This document shows positions 22,832 to 30,800 of a DNA stretch of 35,097 bases, one piece after another. Location of the stretch: the NCBI GenBank assembly GCA_947497985.1, contig CANMIX010000019.1, positions 1-35,097 of the forward strand, read 5' to 3'. The notes below the pieces were generated by a model. It ran no database searches and was not told the DNA's origin. It was given only the letters and a program-made list of their open reading frames with translations. The first letter of the stretch is position 1. Every line of letters begins with the position of its first letter. This stretch comes from an uncultured Paracoccaceae bacterium (lineage in GTDB: Bacteria > Pseudomonadota > Alphaproteobacteria > Rhodobacterales > Rhodobacteraceae). A program made the position numbers and the translations under genes.

Positions 22832-23989
22832 ATGGCTGAGCTGGCTATCGAAAATGTGACAAAGCGCTTTGGAGAGACCGAAGTGCTCAAAGGGGTGTCC
22901 TTGACCATCGCAGACGGTGAATTCGTCTCACTGGTTGGGCCTTCGGGCTGTGGGAAATCCACCTTGTTGCGCTTGATCGCGGGGTTGGAGACGCAGACCA
23001 GCGGTACAATCCGCCTTGCGGGCCAGGACGTTGCAGGACTGCGCGCCGCGGACCGCGACCTGTCGATGGTGTTTCAGTCTTATGCGCTCTACCCGCATCT
23101 CAGCGTGCGTGACAACGTGGCGGTCCCACTGCGAATGCGACGGCTGAACGGGCGTCAACGTCTGCCAATGGTCGGTGGATTGCTTCCTGGCGCGCGTTCG
23201 GCGGAACAGCAGTTGATGGCTGATGTGGAACACGCCGCCAAAACGTTGGAAATCGACCACCTGTTGGACCGCAAGCCCGGCCAATTGTCGGGCGGGCAAC
23301 GCCAACGTGTGGCGCTTGCCCGTGCTCTGGTGCGTGACCCGGCGGCCTTTCTGCTGGATGAGCCGCTGTCCAATCTGGACGCCAAGCTGCGGGTGCAGAC
23401 ACGGGTCGAAATCGCCGAACTGCACCGACGTCTCGGCGCGACATTTGTTTATGTCACCCATGATCAGGTTGAAGCGATGACCATGTCCAGCCGGATTGCC
23501 GTGATGATGGGGGGCAAGATTCTGCAATGCGCCCCGCCGGATGAGGTTTATGAGAACCCCGCAGACATCCAAGTGGCTGAATTTATTGGTGCGCCCAAGA
23601 TCAACATTTTACCGGTTGACGTGAACACGGACGGGCATGTCACCTTGTTGGGGCAGAAATTGCCCTTGCAGCTGGCGCAGCCGGAAACCGGGGTGCGCAT
23701 TGGGTTCAGACCACAGGCACTGCGTCTCTCAGGCGCTGATGCGCGTCTGACCGGTGTCGTGGCCCATACCGAAAACCTTGGCGCGGAAGTCTTCGCCCAG
23801 ATCGCAGTTCCGGGTTTGGAAAACCGCATTGTCATGCGGGCAGAGCCGGGGCAACGCGCGGCTTTGCACCTTGGCGCGACGGTTGGCGTTGATTTCGACT
23901 GCACGGCAGCCCTGTTGTTTGATCAAAACGGCCAACGGATCCGCACTGTCCGACAGGCTGTTGCGCCCGAATTGACCGGGGCTCTGTGA
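22832..23989 (+). CDS. CUT1-type (UgpC/MalK-like) ABC importer ATPase
   Basis: 385 residues from ATG 22832, which has AGGGGA upstream; the frame opens earlier at 22787 without support. Walker A GPSGCGKST, Q-loop FQSYALYPH, signature LSGGQRQRV, Walker B FLLDEPLSNLD and switch VTHDQVEA are present, followed by the C-terminal OB-type regulatory domain (about 235-365) typical of sugar and glycerol-3-phosphate importers. Compared with UgpC there are about 20 extra residues between Q-loop and signature (around 110-130, rich in G, R and Q). First gene of ATPase-permease-permease-binding protein-two phosphodiesterases. Its stop overlaps a GTG in the next gene. Confidence 0.92.
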   Translation: MAELAIENVTKRFGETEVLKGVSLTIADGEFVSLVGPSGCGKSTLLRLIAGLETQTSGTIRLAGQDVAGLRAADRDLSMVFQSYALYPHLSVRDNVAVPLRMRRLNGRQRLPMVGGLLPGARSAEQQLMADVEHAAKTLEIDHLLDRKPGQLSGGQRQRVALARALVRDPAAFLLDEPLSNLDAKLRVQTRVEIAELHRRLGATFVYVTHDQVEAMTMSSRIAVMMGGKILQCAPPDEVYENPADIQVAEFIGAPKINILPVDVNTDGHVTLLGQKLPLQLAQPETGVRIGFRPQALRLSGADARLTGVVAHTENLGAEVFAQIAVPGLENRIVMRAEPGQRAALHLGATVGVDFDCTAALLFDQNGQRIRTVRQAVAPELTGAL

Positions 23990-23991
23990 CA

Positions 23992-24972
23992 ATGGCAGAT
24001 CTTACATCCGCCCCCCAGCAGCTGCACACAGGAAAACACGATGTGGAGCGCCGACAGCGGCGTGCGGCATGGGCATTGACCCTGCCTGCGGTTGTCCTGA
24101 TGGGGGTCATTTTGTTGCTGCCTGTTACCGTGGCGGCGGTCTTGTCCTTCACCGATTTCTCCCTTGGCAACGACAGTTTCAACTGGGTGGGGTTCAAGAA
24201 CTACGACCGGCTGTTTACCCGCTCCACCTATGCCAAGATGTTTGTCGCGACCTTTACCTATGTGGTGACGGTAGTGCCGATCTCGGTTGGTCTGGGCCTT
24301 GGGGCGGCACTGTTGATCCAGTCACTGGGCCGGTTCCGCGAGCTCTACAAGACGATCTATTTCCTACCGGTGATGGCCACATTGCTCGCGATGTCGATTG
24401 CCTGGGAATTCATGCTGCATCCCTCCATCGGCATGATCAACCGCACGTTAGAGCTGGGCTGCGGGACCGTCCTTGAACAGGTCTGGCCGTTTATGGCCAA
24501 CGGCTGCGCCAAGACGTTCCCGGTTTGGCTGGGCGACAAACGCTATGCCATCTGGGTGATCTGTTTCATCGGCATCTGGCAGGGGTTTGGCTTTAACATG
24601 GTGCTCTATCTCGCGGGCCTCACGGGCGTGCACCGCGAGCTGTATCATGCGGCGGAAATGGACGGGGCCAAATCGGGATGGGAGCGTTTCCGTCTGGTGA
24701 CCTGGCCTGCGCTGGGCCCGACCACGGTGTTTGTTGTCACCATCAGCTGTATCCGCGCCTTTCAGGTTTTTGACACGGTTGAGGCTTTCTGGCCCCAGGG
24801 CGGCGGCCCGAACAAATCCACCTATGTGATGATGTTCGCCATCTTTGAAAAAGGCGTGCAGCAGAACCTGATTGGGGCTGGGGCGTCGATTACGGTGATG
24901 TTCCTGGTCTTTGTCATGATCCTCACCCTGATCCAGCGCTGGCTGGTGGAGCGAAAGGTGCACTACGGATGA
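23992..24972 (+). CDS. CUT1-type (UgpA/MalF-like) ABC permease with extra extracytoplasmic cysteine segment
   Basis: 326 residues from ATG 23992. A GTG at 23986 overlaps the ATPase stop as GTGA and is an equally possible coupled start. About six membrane helices, beginning with LTLPAVVLMGVILLLP. The EAA loop is ELYHAAEMDGAKSGWERF. After MLHPSIGMINRTLEL, where UgpA proteins normally have a short loop, there are about 20 extra residues with two cysteines (C157 and C172), predicted to be periplasmic. The second permease starts within its stop (ATGA, 24969-24972). It forms the channel with that permease. Confidence 0.9.
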   Translation: MADLTSAPQQLHTGKHDVERRQRRAAWALTLPAVVLMGVILLLPVTVAAVLSFTDFSLGNDSFNWVGFKNYDRLFTRSTYAKMFVATFTYVVTVVPISVGLGLGAALLIQSLGRFRELYKTIYFLPVMATLLAMSIAWEFMLHPSIGMINRTLELGCGTVLEQVWPFMANGCAKTFPVWLGDKRYAIWVICFIGIWQGFGFNMVLYLAGLTGVHRELYHAAEMDGAKSGWERFRLVTWPALGPTTVFVVTISCIRAFQVFDTVEAFWPQGGGPNKSTYVMMFAIFEKGVQQNLIGAGASITVMFLVFVMILTLIQRWLVERKVHYG

Positions 24973-25931
24973 CACGCGACTGGTGGAAACATCTGATCCT
25001 GACCCTTGGTGCGTTGATCGTGATTGCGCCGTTTTACATGATGGTCAGCTATTCGTTTAAATCTCCGGGGGAGATCGACCGGGGCGAGGGCGGCTTTTTC
25101 GGACGCCAAGAGATGATGGTCGATGAGCGCTGCGTGAAACTGCGCGATCCCAACCGGGATGACATCGCCGCAGCCGCCTTGCGCTTCCCAAACCAGACCG
25201 ACGCGCAGATCCGCGACGCGCTGGTGGCCGAGGCAACGGCTGAGTGTTCCATGCGCCCAGTGGTGTTCAATTACACCAAGGCTTTCACCGAGGCCCCGTT
25301 GCTGCGCTACCTGCTGAACGGCATCCTTGTCACGGCCTCGATCTTCTTCATTCAGGTGCTGGTTGCCGTGCCTGCGGCCTATGCGCTGGCCAAGCTCAAA
25401 TTCTGGGGGCGCGAGGCGGTGTTTTCGCTGGTGCTCTTCTGCCTGCTGATCCCGGTCCATGCGATTGCCCTGCCGCTTTACATCATGCTGGCCAAATTGG
25501 GGCTGACCAACACCTATGCGGCGCTGGTGGTGCCTTGGACGATCTCGGTCTTTGGGATCTTTTTGATGCGCCAGTTCTTTATGACGGTGCCGGATGATCT
25601 GATCGATGCCGCTCGGATGGATGGCATGGGAGAGTTCACGATTGTCTGGCGGGTCATGTTGCCCACGGCAATCCCTGCGCTGCTCGCATTTGCGATCTTC
25701 TCCATCGTTGCCCATTGGAACGACTATTTCTGGCCCCGGATCGTTGTGACCGGCAACCGCGACCTGTTCACGCCACCCCTGGGCCTGCGGGAGTTCAAGG
25801 GCGACGGGGATGGCAGCTTCTTTGGTCCGATGATGGCGACCGCAACCGTAATTGTCATGCCGCTGATCGTGGCCTTCCTGCTGGCGCAGAAGCGCTTCAT
25901 CGAGGGGATCACCCTCAGCGGTATGAAATGA
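24969..25931 (+). CDS. CUT1-type (UgpE/MalG-like) ABC permease with long periplasmic insert
   Basis: 320 residues, longer than the usual 270-280. First helix at about 9-28, then the YSFKSPGEI region. Between it and the family-typical NYTKAF is a charged insert of roughly 60 residues (about 36-97) with C55 and C93, where UgpE has a short loop; it should face the periplasm. The EAA loop is DDLIDAARMDGMGEFTIVWR and the C terminus EGITLSGMK is typical of the family. Start overlaps the previous stop by four bases, so translation is coupled. Both permeases thus carry elaborated outer segments, which may shape docking of the binding protein. Confidence 0.9.
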   Translation: MTRDWWKHLILTLGALIVIAPFYMMVSYSFKSPGEIDRGEGGFFGRQEMMVDERCVKLRDPNRDDIAAAALRFPNQTDAQIRDALVAEATAECSMRPVVFNYTKAFTEAPLLRYLLNGILVTASIFFIQVLVAVPAAYALAKLKFWGREAVFSLVLFCLLIPVHAIALPLYIMLAKLGLTNTYAALVVPWTISVFGIFLMRQFFMTVPDDLIDAARMDGMGEFTIVWRVMLPTAIPALLAFAIFSIVAHWNDYFWPRIVVTGNRDLFTPPLGLREFKGDGDGSFFGPMMATATVIVMPLIVAFLLAQKRFIEGITLSGMK

Positions 25932-25943
25932 ATATGAGATTTG

Positions 25944-25987
25944 CGGGTGCGGTCGTACCGCACCCGACCCCAGATCCCGACAGGGAT
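25944..25987 (+). repeat. Two hairpins between permease and binding-protein genes
   Basis: CGGGTGCGGT (25944-25953) pairs perfectly with ACCGCACCCG (25957-25966) around CGT. A second small stem, ATCCC/GGGAT, spans 25974-25987. No T run follows, so this is not a classic terminator. Such hairpins often protect or process transcripts so that the binding protein is made in excess. A 32-codon frame (25928-26026) overlaps the permease stop as ATGA and runs through them. Confidence 0.55.
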
Positions 25988-26051
25988 GAACCAGAAGCGC
26001 CGGATCGGCAAATCAGTGCGCTTTGAAGCTCAGGAGTGAGAGGTAAGAACC

Positions 26052-27299
26052 ATGAAAACCACCGTATCCGCAATGGTTTTGTCTGCAATCGCCACCGTCG
26101 CGGCGGCCGAAGACAAAGTCACCATCGAATTCGCCTATCCCTACAGCCACCTGTTCGACGTGACCTATGAAGCGATGATGCCTGCCTTCAAGGAAGCGCA
26201 CCCAAACATCGAGGTTAAGTTCCGCTCGACCTATGAATCCTATGAGGACGGCACCAACACCATCCTGCGTGAAGCCGTATCTGGCAACCTGCCGGACGTG
26301 ACCATGCAGGGCCTGAACCGTCAGCAGATCCTGGTGGAAAAAGGCATCGCACAGTCGCTGGCACCGTTCATTGCCAAAGAAGCCGATTTCGCAACCGAAG
26401 GCTATCACGACGCGATGCTGTCGCTGTCGACCTTTGGCGGTGACGTGCACGGGCTGCCGTTCTCAGTTTCGCTGCCGGTTGGCTATTACAACATGGACGT
26501 TCTGCGTGCAGGCGGCATCGAAGAGCTGCCGACCACATGGGACGAGGTGATCGCAGCCTGTGAAACCATGAAGGCCAATGGCGTTCAAAACCCAATCTTC
26601 TGGGGTTGGAACATCACCGGCAACTGGTTCATGCAGGCGCTGATGTGGTCGCAAGATCAGGCGATTGTTGAAAACGCCGCAGTGACATTGGACAGCCCCG
26701 AGGCGCTGAATGCGCTGAACCAGATGCAGGAAATCTTCACCAAATGTGAAATGCAGAACCTTGAGTGGAAAGCGGCGCTGGCCTCTTTCTCTGCCGGTGA
26801 CATCGGCATGATGTTCTGGTCCACCTCTGCGCTGGGTGCTGTTGAACGTTCCCAAGGTGAGTTCGAACTGGTCACCGGCCCATTCCCCGGCATGGGTGAA
26901 AAGCCCAAAGGCCTGCCAGCAGGTGGTAATGCCGCGATGCTGACCTCCACCTCGGACGATCCACGCGTACAAGAGGCCGCCTGGACATGGCTCAAGTTCA
27001 TCACCTCGGGTGAAGGTGCTGCCGAAGTTGCCAAAACCACCGGTTACATGCCGCCAAACAAGGCCGCAAACGAGGTGATCCTGGCCGACTTCTACGACCA
27101 GAACCCCAACAAACAGACCGCCGTTGACCAGCTGCCTTTGCTGCGCGACTGGCTGGCCTATCCGGGCGACAACGGTCTGGCGATCACCCAAGTGATCTAT
27201 GACGGGATCGAACGCATCGTAACAGGTGACGCAACCGACATGCAGGAATTGCAAGAAGAGCTGGTCGAAGAAGTCAATGACCTGCTGCCGAACTCCTGA
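26052..27299 (+). CDS. UgpB-like extracellular substrate-binding protein
   Basis: 415 residues of the family 1 (UgpB/MalE-type) solute-binding proteins. Signal peptide at 1-19 with an AAA cleavage site before EDKV. The mature protein begins with VTIEFAYPYSHLFD, followed by the family-typical FKEAHPNIEVKF, GNLPDVTMQGLNRQQIL and GLPFSVSLPVGYYNMDVL; the C part has AWTWLKFITSGE. It is the cargo receptor of the importer encoded just upstream. UgpB relatives bind glycerol-3-phosphate and glycerophosphodiesters, and the two phosphodiesterase genes downstream point to a phosphodiester cargo. The ligand is inferred, not shown. Confidence 0.92.
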   Translation: MKTTVSAMVLSAIATVAAAEDKVTIEFAYPYSHLFDVTYEAMMPAFKEAHPNIEVKFRSTYESYEDGTNTILREAVSGNLPDVTMQGLNRQQILVEKGIAQSLAPFIAKEADFATEGYHDAMLSLSTFGGDVHGLPFSVSLPVGYYNMDVLRAGGIEELPTTWDEVIAACETMKANGVQNPIFWGWNITGNWFMQALMWSQDQAIVENAAVTLDSPEALNALNQMQEIFTKCEMQNLEWKAALASFSAGDIGMMFWSTSALGAVERSQGEFELVTGPFPGMGEKPKGLPAGGNAAMLTSTSDDPRVQEAAWTWLKFITSGEGAAEVAKTTGYMPPNKAANEVILADFYDQNPNKQTAVDQLPLLRDWLAYPGDNGLAITQVIYDGIERIVTGDATDMQELQEELVEEVNDLLPNS

Positions 27300-27315
27300 T
27301 CTATTTGAAACCCTT

Positions 27316-27338
27316 GGCCGTCCCCTATCGGGGCGGCC
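27316..27338 (+). repeat. Intercistronic hairpin after the binding-protein gene
   Basis: GGCCG(t)CCCC at 27316-27325 pairs with GGGGCGGCC at 27330-27338, nine base pairs with one bulged T and a TATC loop. No T run follows. It probably stabilises the upstream message or causes partial termination before the phosphodiesterase genes. Confidence 0.5.
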
Positions 27339-27359
27339 TCCCTACATTTGAGGCAGAAG

Positions 27360-28187
27360 ATGAAAATCATCCATATTTCCGACATCCACCTGACCGTTCC
27401 CGGCGAAGAAATGGGTGGTCTTGATCCTCATGCACGTTTTGCCAAAGCGCTTGCTGATGTGACCAAAAACCACGCCGATGCGACCCGGATTGTTATCACG
27501 GGCGATCTGACCCATTGGGGCGAGGTTCCAGCCTATGAAGCGCTGAAACAGGCAATTTCGGAATTGGACATCCCGGTGCGCCTTCTGCTTGGCAATCACG
27601 ACAATCGCGCCAATTTCCTGACTGTTTTCCCAGACCACGCGGTTGATGCCAATGGCTATGTGAACCACGCCGAGACCATCAATGGTGTGCGCTACATCTA
27701 TTTGGATTCGGTTGGGGGTAAAACACACGCAGGTCACTTTGGTGCGGACCGCATTGAATGGCTTGCCGCTGAGCTGTCCAATGCGACACGCGCCCGTCTG
27801 TTCCTGCACCACAACCCGATGCCGATTGGCATGCCCGCCGGGGATCAGATTGCTCTGGTTGCTGCAGATCAACCTGCCTTTCACGCGCTGCTGAAAGAAT
27901 ATTCTGACCGGATTGAATATTTCCATTTCGGTCATGTCCACACACCGGTTCACGGCCTGTTTCAGGGCGTTCCGTTCGCATCGGTGCCGTCGACGGGCAA
28001 CCAATCCATTCCAGATCTGAATGAGAAAAAATGGCTCAAAGGCGGCGCAATGGACCCGGCCTATTTTGTGCTGACCATCGAAGGCGATCAGACGATGATC
28101 CACCAGATCCCATTTGCCTGGGAAGGTGAGATCGGCCTTTATGGTGTCGAATGGGAGGACTGGGCCAAGGAGGACGCGGCGGAATGA
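27360..28187 (+). CDS. GpdQ-like metallophosphodiesterase 1
   Basis: 275 residues from ATG 27360, the length of Escherichia coli GpdQ. All dinuclear-metal ligands are at nearly the same positions as in GpdQ: D8 and H10 (HISDIH), D49 (GDLTHWGE), N79 (GNHD), H150/H151 (FLHHNP), H192 and H194 (FGHVH). Members hydrolyse glycerophosphodiesters or cyclic nucleotides. There is no signal peptide, so it acts in the cytoplasm, after import by the adjacent ABC transporter. A TTG at 27348 is in frame but MKIIHIS is the normal family start. Its stop overlaps the start of a second, related phosphodiesterase (ATGA). A CpdA-like cAMP role is possible but fits the context less well. Confidence 0.88.
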   Translation: MKIIHISDIHLTVPGEEMGGLDPHARFAKALADVTKNHADATRIVITGDLTHWGEVPAYEALKQAISELDIPVRLLLGNHDNRANFLTVFPDHAVDANGYVNHAETINGVRYIYLDSVGGKTHAGHFGADRIEWLAAELSNATRARLFLHHNPMPIGMPAGDQIALVAADQPAFHALLKEYSDRIEYFHFGHVHTPVHGLFQGVPFASVPSTGNQSIPDLNEKKWLKGGAMDPAYFVLTIEGDQTMIHQIPFAWEGEIGLYGVEWEDWAKEDAAE

Positions 28188-29023
28188 AATTCATCCATCT
28201 GACCGACACGCATGTGGTTGGCGCGGGGCAGCGCCTTTATGGCGGGGATCCAGCAGCGATGCTGGGTCGTGCCGTCGCCTCGATCAATGCGGAACACCCG
28301 GATGCAGAGTTTGTTGCGGTGACCGGCGACCTCACCCATTGGGGTGAGGCAGAGGCCTATGCAGCCTTTGCCGCAGAGATTTCGAAACTGAAAATGCCGG
28401 TACATCTGCTGGTCGGCAATCACGACGTGACCGAGGCCTTTGTCCAGACCTTCCCGGACGCGCCGCGCGATCCCAACGGGTTTGTCCAAAGCACGCTGGA
28501 CACCGATGTGGGGCGATGTCTTTTTCTGGACACCCATGTGCCCGGAACCCACGAAGGCGCCTATTGCGAAACCCGCCGCAAATGGTTGGCGGATGAACTG
28601 GCCAAAACATCTGGCCCCCTCTTCCTCTTTATGCATCACCCGCCATTCTCCGTGGGTCTGGCGGGCATGGACAAAATCATGTTGCAAGAGGCCGAGACGT
28701 TTTACGATGTAATTGCCCCGCACAAAGACCGGATCCGTCATCTGTTCTTTGGTCATCTGCATCGCGCGGTCTTTGGCAATTGGCGTGGGATTTCCTTTTC
28801 CTGCATGCGGGGATTGAACCATCAGGTCGCGCTTGACCTCAACCCGACTGAGACCGACGTGTTGGGCAACCGTGAAACCCCGGCCTACGGCGTGGTTCTG
28901 GCCGATGCGGATCAAGTGGTTGTGCATATGCATGATTTCACCCTAGCCGAGACAACCTATCCGTTGTCCGCCCCAAAAGGTGAAGATAACCGCGCCTATG
29001 CGCTGGGATTTGATCCGGTCTAA
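28184..29023 (+). CDS. GpdQ-like metallophosphodiesterase 2
   Basis: 279 residues from ATG 28184, with AAGGAGG 10 bases upstream and a four-base overlap with the preceding gene. It is a clear paralogue of gene 1: D8 and H10 (HLTDTH), D49 (GDLTHWGE), N79 and H80 (GNHD), H151/H152 (MHHPP), H191 and H193 (FGHLH). The GDLTHWGE segment is identical in both. The C-terminal 60 residues differ most, as expected if the two enzymes cut different phosphodiesters or form a mixed oligomer. Cytoplasmic, no signal peptide. Last gene of the importer cluster; 86 bases separate it from the next gene on the strand. Confidence 0.88.
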   Translation: MKFIHLTDTHVVGAGQRLYGGDPAAMLGRAVASINAEHPDAEFVAVTGDLTHWGEAEAYAAFAAEISKLKMPVHLLVGNHDVTEAFVQTFPDAPRDPNGFVQSTLDTDVGRCLFLDTHVPGTHEGAYCETRRKWLADELAKTSGPLFLFMHHPPFSVGLAGMDKIMLQEAETFYDVIAPHKDRIRHLFFGHLHRAVFGNWRGISFSCMRGLNHQVALDLNPTETDVLGNRETPAYGVVLADADQVVVHMHDFTLAETTYPLSAPKGEDNRAYALGFDPV

Positions 29024-29109
29024 GGAGAATCTTAGCGGTCTGTGTCGTAAAAGAGCAGTGCACCTGGATTGCCGGGGGCGCTGTTCTTACCCGTTGACCC
29101 AGATTGACC

Positions 29110-29922
29110 ATGACCCTCAAACTTCAGATCGTTGGATTGGTCCGTTTCTCGGTTCTCAGCCCGACGTTCTACTCCCAACGGTTCAACTCGCTCGAGGAGA
29201 CGGCCGCGCATCTTTTTGCGCCGGACCGGATGGAGTTGCGATTTCGTCTGTTTGAAGCGCTGTGCCTGCCGTCGCTGGTCGGACAAAGCGACGATGGGTT
29301 CGAAGTCGTTGTGCTGACATCGCGTCGCTTGCCGCGTCGGTATTGGGAACGCCTGTGTGACCTGGTCGAACCCTTCCCTCATATTTCCTGCGAACGTTTT
29401 GCGCCCAGCAAGCACTATCGCTTGCTCAAACGCGGGTTCGATACCGTGCCGTTAGGGGATGCGACCCACCGGGTGCAGTTCCGGCTGGACGATGACGATT
29501 GCCTGGACAACGAATTCATTCGTCGGCTGCGACGATCCGCCGAAGGCCTGATCCCGCTGCAAGGTGACGCGGAACCCTTTGCCCTGTGTGGCAATCGCGG
29601 ATTTTATGCCCATAAAACGCGCATGGGGGTGCAGGTTTATGACAGTTGCGAGCATGCGCCGCTGTCTGCAGGGGCGACAATCGTTGGCAGGGTTGGGCAG
29701 CGCGTGAACCCGTACCGGTTCAATCACCGCCGCTTTGCCCAGCATTATAACACCTATTCCGATATCTCGGTGCCTTCCTTTGTGCGTACGGTACATGGGG
29801 ACAATAAATCCGACGCGACACAAATGGGCTTGACCCGCAGGTGGTCACGGGCGCAGATCGATCAGGCTTTGCGTAAGCATTTCGATTTGACCCCTGACTT
29901 CCTGAACGAGCTTCTTGCATGA
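29110..29922 (+). CDS. Putative rhamnosyltransferase-family glycosyltransferase 1
   Basis: 270 residues from ATG 29110; a TTG at 29104 is also in frame and ribosome binding is weak for both. It resembles the putative rhamnosyl transferase family of GT-A-like proteins: IVGLVRFSVLS at the N terminus, RFRLFEALCLPSL, and a central acidic RLDDDDC (DDDD at 127-130) expected to bind metal and nucleotide-sugar. No membrane segment. A paralogue lies at 30767-31618 with an EamA transporter between them. The transporter start overlaps this stop (ATGA). Donor and acceptor unknown; surface polysaccharide or glycolipid work is likely. Confidence 0.75.
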   Translation: MTLKLQIVGLVRFSVLSPTFYSQRFNSLEETAAHLFAPDRMELRFRLFEALCLPSLVGQSDDGFEVVVLTSRRLPRRYWERLCDLVEPFPHISCERFAPSKHYRLLKRGFDTVPLGDATHRVQFRLDDDDCLDNEFIRRLRRSAEGLIPLQGDAEPFALCGNRGFYAHKTRMGVQVYDSCEHAPLSAGATIVGRVGQRVNPYRFNHRRFAQHYNTYSDISVPSFVRTVHGDNKSDATQMGLTRRWSRAQIDQALRKHFDLTPDFLNELLA

Positions 29923-30800
29923 CATCCAACCAGATGGGCGCGCTGTGTATGGTGATCGCCATGTCGGCCTATTCCATAAATGACGCGCTGGTGAAATTGG
30001 TGGGCGTGGACTTGCCGCTTTCGCAGATCATGGTGATGCGCGGGGTTCTGGCCTCGGTCATGTTGATCGTGTTGGCCCGTATTATGGGCGAACAATTCTT
30101 GCCCAAAGCACGGCGGGACTGGGGCTTTGTGCTTTTGCGCGCGTCTTGCGAAGTGGCTGCAACCTATTTCTTTTTGAACGCTTTGTTTGTGATGCCAATC
30201 GCCAATGCGACCGCGATCATGCAGGCCATTCCGTTGACGGTTACATTGGCCGCAGCGCTTTTCTTACCGGAACGTGTCGGCTGGCGTCGGGTCTGTGCCA
30301 TTCTCGTGGGCTTTTGTGGTATGTTGTTGATCGTGCAGCCGGGCACAGATGGGTTTGCCGAAGGCACCGGCTTTGTGCTGATCACCGTTGTCTTGGTGTC
30401 TTGCCGCGATATCGTTACGCGCTATGTGCCCGCGGGCGTTCCGTCGATGTCGATGGCTGTGACCACAGCCGTCGGGGTCACGTTGTTTGGCCTGGTCTTG
30501 AGCGGCTCTGAAAGCTGGATACCCCCCACCCCAACCCAAACGGCATTGCTGATGGGCGCTTCGATTATGATCTTGATCGGCTATCTGTTTGCCGTCCTGT
30601 CAATGCGTGCCGGGGATGCGTCCTTTACGGCCGGGTTCCGCTACACTGGCCTATTGGTCGCTTTAATTGCGGGCTTGCTGCTGTTTGACCAATGGCCGGA
30701 TGCGTTGACCCTGCTGGGCGCGCTCATTGTCGTCGGGGCAGGACTGTTCACGTTGGTCCGGGAAAATCAGCTGGGTAAGCGGGCAAAGGCGCGCAACTGA
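29919..30800 (+). CDS. EamA/DMT-superfamily transporter
   Basis: 293 residues with about ten predicted membrane helices in two EamA repeats (about 5-140 and 150-283). Repeat marks include NDALVKLVGVDLPLSQIMVMRG, read in parts, ANATAIMQAIPL, and the C-terminal GALIVVGAGLFTLVRE. DMT proteins export amino acids, nucleobases, sugars-nucleotides or other metabolites across the inner membrane. The start overlaps the preceding glycosyltransferase stop by four bases. The last 34 bases overlap the convergent second glycosyltransferase gene. The cargo is unknown. Confidence 0.88.
   Translation: MTSNQMGALCMVIAMSAYSINDALVKLVGVDLPLSQIMVMRGVLASVMLIVLARIMGEQFLPKARRDWGFVLLRASCEVAATYFFLNALFVMPIANATAIMQAIPLTVTLAAALFLPERVGWRRVCAILVGFCGMLLIVQPGTDGFAEGTGFVLITVVLVSCRDIVTRYVPAGVPSMSMAVTTAVGVTLFGLVLSGSESWIPPTPTQTALLMGASIMILIGYLFAVLSMRAGDASFTAGFRYTGLLVALIAGLLLFDQWPDALTLLGALIVVGAGLFTLVRENQLGKRAKARN

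Noticed and set aside
27316-27338. Hairpin after the binding-protein gene as a terminator
   Set aside because: No T run follows and the downstream phosphodiesterase genes lack a visible promoter of their own, so it is listed as an intercistronic hairpin.
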